This document shows positions 56,959 through 64,000 of a stretch of DNA of 64,000 nt, in pieces (positions within the stretch are counted from its first letter, which is position 1; every line of letters starts with the position of its first letter). This DNA is from Arachnopeziza araneosa. Its lineage: Eukaryota > Ascomycota > Leotiomycetes > Helotiales > Arachnopezizaceae. The notes beneath the pieces were generated by a model, which was not told where the DNA came from, did no database searches, and worked only from the letters and a program-made list of their open reading frames with translations. Location: the NCBI GenBank assembly GCA_003988855.1, contig QYAI01000041.1:111300-175299 (forward strand). The letters are read 5' to 3'. A program made the translations under genes and the position numbers.

Positions 56959-59900
56959 CTATATCCAGGTTTTAGGTTGCTTATTCTCCTCTTCTAACCA
57001 CAATTTCCACCTCCGCCTCTTGACTTCGGGATTTTTACTCTCTAAAGGCACAACATATCTCTGCCGCTCAATTCCAATATGTGTTCTCCCATCTGTGCCT
57101 ACAAAGCGACCATATCCATAACGGTGGTTTTCTCGATCAATGTTCTCTCGATGCATTGTTTTAAAGTCATTCATTGCTCTGCTAGCCGAAGAAGATGCTA
57201 TCACCGAGGCAATGGAAGTTGGCATTCGTGACAGGAAACGCTGAGGTCGATAGACGTAGTATAAAATAGCAACCAGTATATGGAGAGAAAGAACAGAAAC
57301 AGATATTGCGAACATCGTTGACGAAACGAATATTCGAGTAACAGTAAAGACAGCACTGACCTTCGGATCCTTCTGCGTTGCGGCAAACATATGCGGAGCA
57401 TTCAAAGTCAATAATAATGCAAACAGCTGCTTATATAGCACTTCTACTAGCGGCCCAACTATTCGTGGATCAGGAGCCTCGAGTTTTGGATCGACTAGGC
57501 TAGTCGAATTGAGCAGCAGGCCCAGAAGAGTATTTATCCAATCCGATGTGAAGCTATCATTATGCCATAAAAAGTCGATATCGGCGGACTGGATAATAAG
57601 GGAAGTACTTTCTTGAAACAAGTTAATCTCATCATGAATCGGGCCGCTGGAGAAAGTATTGTTCTCAATAGTCGCATTGGACGTGAAATACTGAGTGAGG
57701 TCTTTTGCAAACTCACTTGTGCGTCTCGATTGGATGATACGGCCCGTTTGATCGACAAAAATCTCGAAATTAGCAACAAGCAATTCTTGAGTGCAACTCA
57801 AAAAGGTTGAACTAATGTTTCGGTCCCCAGGCTCAGGTATAGCTCGAACCCATCCCATTAGCAGCCTGGCTTGACAGAACCCGTCATCACTTGTGCCAGA
57901 CTTTGGTTGCATAGCCTGCACAACCTCTAAAGCCAGTGCCCCATCCTCAAAAGCTCCGATGTTGACCGTAGTTTCGTTTGAGTCATGACCGGCGGAAAGT
58001 GGGTGTACACATGTAACAAATGTTCCGTTCTGGGTACGATGCATTGTTGAAAACTGAATCGAAGAGCCATTATTGTTTACCTCAAATTGCAGAATATCAT
58101 CTGCCCCTGACCTCGAAATTTCGGTACACGTCACATTACTGCCAAGTCCAACAGTACTCCCAGTGAAACCTTGAAGATCTCCCTGAGGGTTTTGGGTCGA
58201 GGCTTCGGTTTCAAGTGTGAATGGAAGATAGGAGAAGTTCTGATCAACCCAAGGCGGAAGGGCAGTCCCAAAAGAAAGATTAGACATTGCGATGTAAAAA
58301 TGATCCTGCGGTTATTAGCACTTGGACGACTTAACATTACACTTTGACTCTTAATCACACTAGAGAGAACCCAAAGATTGACGGGACTACAAAACTTACC
58401 AAGTAGGACTCGGGACCAGACAAAATACTCGGGTCGAAGATTGGTGTCCCATTAAATCGAGAGGAGTAAAATTGATTAGATGTAATTTCAACATCAATTG
58501 CAATAGGATTTTCGTTTAGCAATGTTGATAATGTCACTGCCAGTACATTCGAAGAGACCGCCGTGAGACAAACAGCAGCTAAGAGATAATGACTGCTCCT
58601 TAGAGCACGCCAAAACGTAAGCTGTGGTGGGACTGAGGTATATCTGGCGTTTACAGATCTCGACGCCTTTGCTTGTCCTTGTCTTAATGCCTCAAACGGT
58701 TGGAGAAGACACAAGAGCTGGTTTAGTATGGTCCAAACCGGTTCGATTAGAGTCGCTAGAATAGTTGGAGCATAATTTTCAACGAGAGAGCGGACCACTG
58801 TATTTGTACTTGGAATAGTTATACCTAGTGATCGATTAGAAAATTCTTTTATGAGACTAGTTTTTTTCTTTTAGACTCACCACTTTGACTTTTACTCCAA
58901 AAATACAGAAACATAAGTCCAGATAATGCAGAAAGCAGAGTACAGATAAACGTAGCAGCGAAGATGCCTCCCAGTTGGAACGGCCGAATAGGATTGGAAA
59001 ATCCTTTGGAAAGCACTCTATCGGATGGTTGACACGCTTTCTGGTGTTTTGACGAAGCTTTTGGTTTTGACGGAAGTGGCCGGATGCTTGTGACGCCAGT
59101 GTCGGAGAAAAACAAACAATACTCCTTAGAAGATAAGAATTGCTCCAAGTCAACCGCTGACAAAGTTCCCTCGCCCTTCATACATAATGGGATATCATTT
59201 TCGTGCGGCGCTAGCGATATTATGTCTGCTATTGATGAGGGATCAAAAGGCAACAAACTCCTCCGAGAATGTGCGAAGCCCCACAAGAAACAGGTAAAGA
59301 TGACAATTAGTCCCAATGCGACCTCCACTGCAATAGCAATAGGTCTAAACAGAAGGATGGCTTCTTGGCTCTGTTGCAATGATCCTGCCCTGACTTCATG
59401 TGGAATGTTTGTACTTTCGGAGCTGGTAAGTGTGCTAAATGCTGTTGAGAAAAGAAGTTGGTGGGCCTTCTCGAAGAAACGAGCCAATACTAATGGATCA
59501 TGTAAACTCTCAAGTGGTATAGTATTCAGGCTCACCGCAAATCCAACCATATTTGAGACAGGCCAAACGATGCTATAGTTTGCGATATGGGAATCCTGTT
59601 GGATAACGGCAGTTTCTAGAAGGTTACCTCTTTTATTTGTTGAAGTGACTCCAGTTCCGATGACGTACTCAAAATTTGAGATATTGAAGATTGTACTGAG
59701 ATCAGTTGACGCTGTACTCTCGCTAGTGGCGACTCTCGACTCGATATTTTGCGTGGAACCATTTACCGTGACATACATTTCTTGTGAGGTGTAAGAAGTC
59801 TCACAAAAGAGTGCTGTCATGTTGCTGTAGATTCCATTATTAACGCGAGATGAAGTTGAAGCCCAGAATGCCAGGAAGCTATTAGCAAAACTTATCGAAC

Positions 59901-61191
59901 AATTTGGATTTTGCAATGCCCAATCCGATTGTGCATTATCATAGTAACCAATATAATTGATATTATATTCGGCATTTAAGACATCTAAGAAGCCTACATC
60001 TGCTACCGTACAGCCTTTGCCGTTGCTGAATGTATAGCTGTCTCCAGATATGGTAACATCTGCTGGAGAGCAGGTAAGGTTTGTGTTGAAAGCCTCTACT
60101 GTTGTTGAACAAGTTCCGGCTGAGTTTAGAGTGGCCACTTCGCCGGATTTAGTGACCGGATGGAACGGAAGAAACGCAAAATCGTACGCCGTAAATGCGG
60201 GTAGTTTTTGACCTAGCCATGCAATTCCATAAGCGGTATTCATAAAGTTTGCATTCAGTGACGCGGTCTGGAGCTGAAGAGGAGACAAGGCAGCCGTGGT
60301 GGCTACATCTACCGCTGTAATACGAGTTGCAGTTCCAGCATTGAATATGGCAGATTGGAGCGGAGTAACAACCCAAAATATCACCAGCATAACAACACCA
60401 GCCGAAAATACGCTCCAGTGCCTGTAAAAACGTTAGGAACAAAATGCATGATTGAGTTGATGTTGATAACCTTCGACGGACAGCTTTAATGGGTATAAAT
60501 GGGAGAAATTCAAAAGGATATTGCAGCAATAGTGAATTTTCAGCACTTGCGCCATTTACATTGGAGAGCTGAAACCACGGTTCGAGACGCTTAACATCGA
60601 GATCAACCCAACTAGAAACAGGGAGTTAGTTAAATTCTATTGCACAATGGTCAATGGAATACTCGCCTCCATATCATGCTGTAAAAAACAGCCAAAATTG
60701 TTGGAAGATATAGAAACCTAAGCGGAACGTTACTACAATATTCTAAATGGACTTCGGCGTTTTCAGTACCCAAAATATATAAGTGGCGGAATGCTACCAT
60801 TTTTGGATCCAAATGCAACCCCTCCACCATTCGATTTTGCTAGGCTTCGATGAGATAGGACTTCAAGTATGACAATGACTATTAAAGATACGAGCATAAA
60901 ACTTCCAAGGATTGGTGCCTTCAGAGTCAATGGTTTCCATTTGCCTAGTCGATTTTACTTCAAATTAGCCCATCAAGTCTCGTGAATATACGTTGACACA
61001 ATTCGCAAATGCTCACCTCGTGGAGGGGTATCCTGAGAAAAGTATCTGTCTGACCAAAATCCATTTCGAGCTTTGCTAGCTCGGTTTCCACTGTAGTCCT
61101 GTTCTCGAAATGCAATACGCTTAGGATCGGGAGAGAATTCGGTTTCATCCACTAAAATACCAGATTTCGCGGCCCTTGCCTTAGGAAACAT
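56959..61191 (-). CDS. DUF3433-type multi-pass membrane protein
   Basis: Large fungal membrane protein of unknown function with two DUF3433 (PF11915-type) halves. Model: complement(56959..58305, 58400..58824, 58881..60421, 60471..60611, 60667..60717, 60770..60944, 61017..61191), seven exons, 1,284 aa, all phases closing. An N-terminal cytosolic segment of about 60 residues precedes the first helix (APILGSFMLVSLIVIVILEV). The block WVDLDVKRLEPWFQLS with SLLLQYPFEFLPFIPIKAVRRRHW is the family hallmark. Two long, N-glycosylation-rich extracellular loops (many N-x-S/T) are each followed by further helices. The second half begins about VENYAPTILATLIEPVW. Intron 60612-60666 uses a GC..AG boundary. 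For intron 60718-60769 a 37-nt alternative acceptor is possible. The gene is divergent from yih1. Confidence 0.88.
60612..60666 (-). other. GC-AG intron in the DUF3433 gene
   Basis: The exon encoding FYSMIW ends TGGAG, followed by GCGAGT rather than GT. Only this donor gives the phase needed to read SWVDLDVKRLEP after the TTTCTAG acceptor; the nearby GTATTC would break the frame. GC-AG introns make up about 1% of fungal introns. Confidence 0.65.
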
Positions 61192-61624
61192 GATCTTCGA
61201 CGACTTCTGGGGAGAAAATAATTATGGGATGAAATTGAAGGGACGACATGAGAAATATACGAATGACGAAGGAAGAAAGAATGAGCTGAACTAAGTTGGA
61301 TAGTAATACCAACAGAGAGGTTGTTTTGCAATCGTCGCAGAGCACTCATAGTAAAACATTACTGCCGGAAGCGCCAATTCGATAGGTCCGAACAGAATGC
61401 CAGTCGCCTATTTCTCACCAAGACCTTAAAATAGGCCATACGCCAGGTCGGCGCCATCTGATTAGCTCTATTTCCCAGAGCCTTCGCTGACTGCTTGAGA
61501 TGATAGGTTGGATGTTGTTTCGAAGAGATTGACAAAACGCGCTAGTACGGGAAACAGACGCCCGGTTAGAATTTCCTAAGCGCCAACGAAAGTGTTCGCC
61601 AACATAGCACCAAGTCCCTCCAAA
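61192..61624. promoter_or_regulatory. Bidirectional promoter DUF3433 / yih1
   Basis: 433 bp between two divergent start codons (61191 minus, 61625 plus), so both promoters must lie here or overlap. No TATA box stands out. Confidence 0.45.
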
Positions 61625-62467
61625 ATGAACGAAGACCTTCTTAACGAAGTGGAAGCCATCAATTCCATCTATGGAGAAAAATCACTCTTCTTAGCTGGCG
61701 AGGGATCCGAATATATACTTCATCTGCCACGGCAGGATATTTCGCTGAGACTTCAATTCCCGGTCGACTATCCAGCAGCCCCGCCGTCAGTTCTAGGGTC
61801 GCAGAGTTCTGGAGAACATACGCGGAAAGGAGACGCTTCCCACGTTGTAGAGAGTTTCCGGGTTGCGCTGGGAAGACTGTATCAACCTGGCGAGGTGTGT
61901 CTATTTGATATCATTGAGGAATTGAACAATGATCTTCCAGATGCCTCTACGAATGACGATACTAGGGAAACAGCCCCTCAATTTTTCGCAGATAACGCGC
62001 CGGGAACCTCGAAGACACTTGAACCGTACCCAATTCTTACCGTTGAGCCTCCTTGGGTTCTGTCAGATGTTGTCATTGAATTGAAGTCCGTGTTTATTGC
62101 TCGAAGCGCTCGGGTTTCCTCGACCGGCCAAGCAAAACAATATCTACAACACCTCCTTGACAACGATAAGAAAGTTCGATCTGCGACCCACAATATTACA
62201 GCTTGGAGGATCAAAGGAGCTAATGACGTTTCATACCAAGATTGCGATGATGATGGAGAAACGGCAGCAGGAGGACGAGTCTTGCATCTAATGCAGCTGA
62301 TGGAATTATGGAATGTCATGGTCGTGATTACCAGATGGTACGGAGGGCATCAGCTGGGCCCAAAAAGGTTCAGCATAATCAATACCGTCGCACGAGATGC
62401 ATTTGTGAGAGCGGGACTAGTCAAAGAAGACATAGCACCCGCTTCGAAGAAAAAAATCAAGCGATAA
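61625..62467 (+). CDS. yih1: Yih1/IMPACT, regulator of Gcn2
   Basis: Binds Gcn1 and competes with the kinase Gcn2, damping the amino-acid starvation response; in yeast it is held by monomeric actin. Intronless, 280 aa from the ATG at 61625 (MNEDLLNEVEAINSIYGE). The N-terminal RWD domain (about 1-110) contains LQFPVDYPAAPPSVLG and LFDIIEELN. After an acidic linker comes the UPF0029/IMPACT domain (about 160-275): FIARSARVSSTGQAKQYLQ, ATHNITAWRI, DDDGETAAGGRVLHLMQL, NVMVVITRWYGGHQLGPKRF and VARDAFVRAGLV, ending in a basic KKKIKR. The length matches yeast Yih1 (258 aa) and mammalian IMPACT (320 aa). No defect is seen. Confidence 0.95.
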   Translation: MNEDLLNEVEAINSIYGEKSLFLAGEGSEYILHLPRQDISLRLQFPVDYPAAPPSVLGSQSSGEHTRKGDASHVVESFRVALGRLYQPGEVCLFDIIEELNNDLPDASTNDDTRETAPQFFADNAPGTSKTLEPYPILTVEPPWVLSDVVIELKSVFIARSARVSSTGQAKQYLQHLLDNDKKVRSATHNITAWRIKGANDVSYQDCDDDGETAAGGRVLHLMQLMELWNVMVVITRWYGGHQLGPKRFSIINTVARDAFVRAGLVKEDIAPASKKKIKR

Positions 62468-63744
62468 TCTTCCAGCGTTTACAAAGTGTTTGGCTTCTTT
62501 ATTTTTTTGTGTCCTTTTTTCACGAGTCATACAGCTGAGCAGCTGGAGACGAATAAAAGGCACCAGCCTTTTCTAAAATCGCCTGCATGCATTGGAGAAA
62601 TATTGTTGGCAAAATGCAACTTCATTATCGTAGACAGAAGGGTTATTTATTTTTGTTCTGGATGTGTTCTACAAAATCCAAAATACCAGAAGGGTGTTTG
62701 ACTGCGTCGCCCTAGGCTAAAGTTCTAATAACACTGTATCCTGCTCCACTTTTCCATGGATTACGGCCCTCGTATCAGGCACGAGTCTTGTAGTTTGAGA
62801 GAAAAACTCTGGCAATAAGGGTGTTCTGTCTTTCTGCATCTCGTTCGCCACGAGGCTCTACTTGCTAATACTGTTCCTGTAGGTATGCCTTGTTTTGACC
62901 GGAAGGAGAACTACTTTCTAACGTCTCTCCCTGCGTGCCGAGACGCCCTCTGTAACGAGACAAATCGTGGGTACTTCAAGTTCAAGCAACTTAAATTCTG
63001 TGAATGCTCTAAAATTTCTATTCAATTTCATTTCAGCTGCATTATATACCTCCCCCAAACACTCCCAACCTATCAATTCCGAAAATAATTATCGCGTCGT
63101 CGTCGCCCCTTCAATTTACAAAGGCCCTCCTTTTACACTATAATAAGACCCCTTGATGTGTGACACCACCATTGAGTTTTTTTCACCTTTTAAACACATA
63201 GATCGATTAAATATAGATATTCAGGTTCTATTATAATGCAAAAATGCTATTGCTACTCTTGTGGCGGCTAGGGCGTGCCCTGTCACACGACGTCGCTACA
63301 AAGGATGATACCTCCTCCAATCAAGCGATCAAGGATCCTAATCAGCGGCGGTGTGGTTATAGTAATCTCGGTAAAATCATTCGTAATGAACCCTGTGGCT
63401 GCGGCGCTTGTGGCTGTACCCTGCCGGAAAACATTATCGTTACTAACACGTGACCGTATCACATAGCGGCCATTAGTTGCTACATTTCGTAACTCAGAGC
63501 AAAGTTTACTTCACTTTAGAAAATGCTAGAAGACAAGTGGCAAATTCTAAGTGGTATATAAGTAGATGGTTCCCTAGGACCCTCCAAGAAGACAGCATTC
63601 TTGTAGTTTTATATAACTCAATACGCTTTGCTTCTTAAAGTAAAAGACTGAAATTCTGCCACATAAAATGTTCCATAACAACACTTCCGTTCCAATAGCT
63701 GAATAGTTAATGTATTATCACATAAGATATTACCTAGATATCTC
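62468..63744. other. AT-rich gene-free stretch
   Basis: About 1.3 kb of AT-rich DNA with short, conflicting frames (for example 63244-63466, about 65 codons in two overlapping frames). No repeat with a second copy in the window and no recognisable protein relic. It lies next to a TPR gene of a fast-evolving class, so decayed sequence is plausible. Confidence 0.4.
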
Positions 63745-64000
63745 CTACTCTGCCTGCCATATACCTAATGTTTTAAGAGAAGATACTGTCTGAGGGTGGT
63801 CTATGCCAAGTACTTTCTCCCGCAAACGGACACATGTAGCTAGTAAGTCAAGACTCCTATTATACTGGTCTTGGCTTTTCAATGTAAAAGCAAAGTTAGC
63901 CATGCTCGTCAGCGTGTCGGGATGCTCTGGGCCCAGCACCCGCTTCCTCGTCTCCATCACCAGCACCTCCAAATCCTCGGCCTCCGTCCACCGGCCCTGG
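63745..64000 (-). CDS. TPR-repeat protein, C-terminal part (runs off the window)
   Basis: The frame is open to the right edge and ends with a stop at 63745-63747, so only the last 84 codons are visible. They hold about two tetratricopeptide repeats of the 42-residue kinesin-light-chain type: EAEDLEVLVMETRKRVLG followed by PEHPDTLTSMANFAFTLKSQ, then RSLDLLATCVRLREKVLG followed by DHPQTVSSLKTLG. Arrays of such repeats form the C-terminus of fungal NB-ARC (NLR-like) and phosphorylase-NB-ARC-TPR proteins. The N-terminal effector and nucleotide-binding domains, if present, lie outside this window. Whether the gene is intact cannot be judged. Confidence 0.8.
   Translation of the reverse strand, partial: QGRWTEAEDLEVLVMETRKRVLGPEHPDTLTSMANFAFTLKSQDQYNRSLDLLATCVRLREKVLGIDHPQTVSSLKTLGIWQAE

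Noticed and set aside
61592..61624. In-frame extension of YIH1 before the ATG
   Set aside because: It begins with GTG rather than ATG; the first ATG at 61625 begins exactly at the RWD domain.
63244..63466. Two overlapping plus frames with Cys/Gly-rich ends
   Set aside because: Short, mutually overlapping, and without signal peptide logic or a family match; treated as chance frames in AT-rich DNA.
1..64000. tRNA, rRNA and CRISPR-like arrays
   Set aside because: I scanned for T-loop-like GGTTCRA words and regular spaced repeats. Candidates such as the GGATTCGGATCC stretch near 39390 lacked a matching acceptor stem, and no CRISPR-like array exists. A covariance-model search could still find something I missed.

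Overview
The window is nuclear DNA of a filamentous ascomycete (Pezizomycotina). Short introns of about 45-125 nt with GT..AG ends and CTAAC-like branch sites interrupt most genes. The gene content is also typical of moulds: a fungal rhodopsin-fold membrane protein, HET-domain debris, NmrA, DUF3433, a BCS1-type AAA protein and a nicotianamine synthase. Leotiomycetes is a reasonable guess, but the class cannot be fixed from the sequence alone.

Layout. 1-4 kb is an eroded end: a fungal rhodopsin-fold gene with an in-frame TGA, followed by a carboxylesterase relic whose catalytic-serine segment is deleted. 4-16 kb holds minus-strand genes: a secreted GH3 beta-glucosidase, a prolyl-hydroxylase-like 2OG/Fe(II) oxygenase, an F-box protein, a possible small secreted peptide, and the TFIIIC subunit Tfc1. 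16-23 kb holds the PP2A-B56 subunit Rts1 (+), the Golgi/endosomal SNARE Tlg1 (-) and a BCS1-like AAA ATPase (+).

23-31.5 kb is an accessory island. It contains an AT-rich stretch with a 37-bp tandem repeat, a HET-domain pseudogene broken by several frameshifts and stops, and a 0.37-kb element with terminal inverted repeats and 93-bp internal repeats. It also holds an apparently intact nicotianamine synthase gene (-) and about 4 kb of low-complexity DNA leading to the nitrogen repressor NmrA/NMR-1 (+). 33-44 kb holds a NAP/SET-family histone chaperone (-), a PTR2 peptide transporter (-), a short-chain dehydrogenase (+), an L-asparaginase with C-terminal ankyrin repeats (+), and a small secreted cysteine-containing protein (-).

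44-62 kb is dominated by TRA1 (about 3,860 codons, -), the PIKK pseudokinase of SAGA/NuA4. It is followed by a seven-exon DUF3433 membrane protein (-) and, divergently, YIH1/IMPACT (+). The window ends inside a TPR-repeat gene (-) of the kind found at the C-terminus of fungal NLR-like proteins.

No operon-like pathway is evident. A loose nitrogen theme exists (NmrA, PTR2, asparaginase and YIH1 of the GCN2 pathway), but these genes are scattered and the link is only suggestive. Exon boundaries were derived by hand from splice consensus, reading-frame closure and remembered family motifs. No database or RNA evidence was available. No tRNA, rRNA, CRISPR array or intact transposase was recognised.
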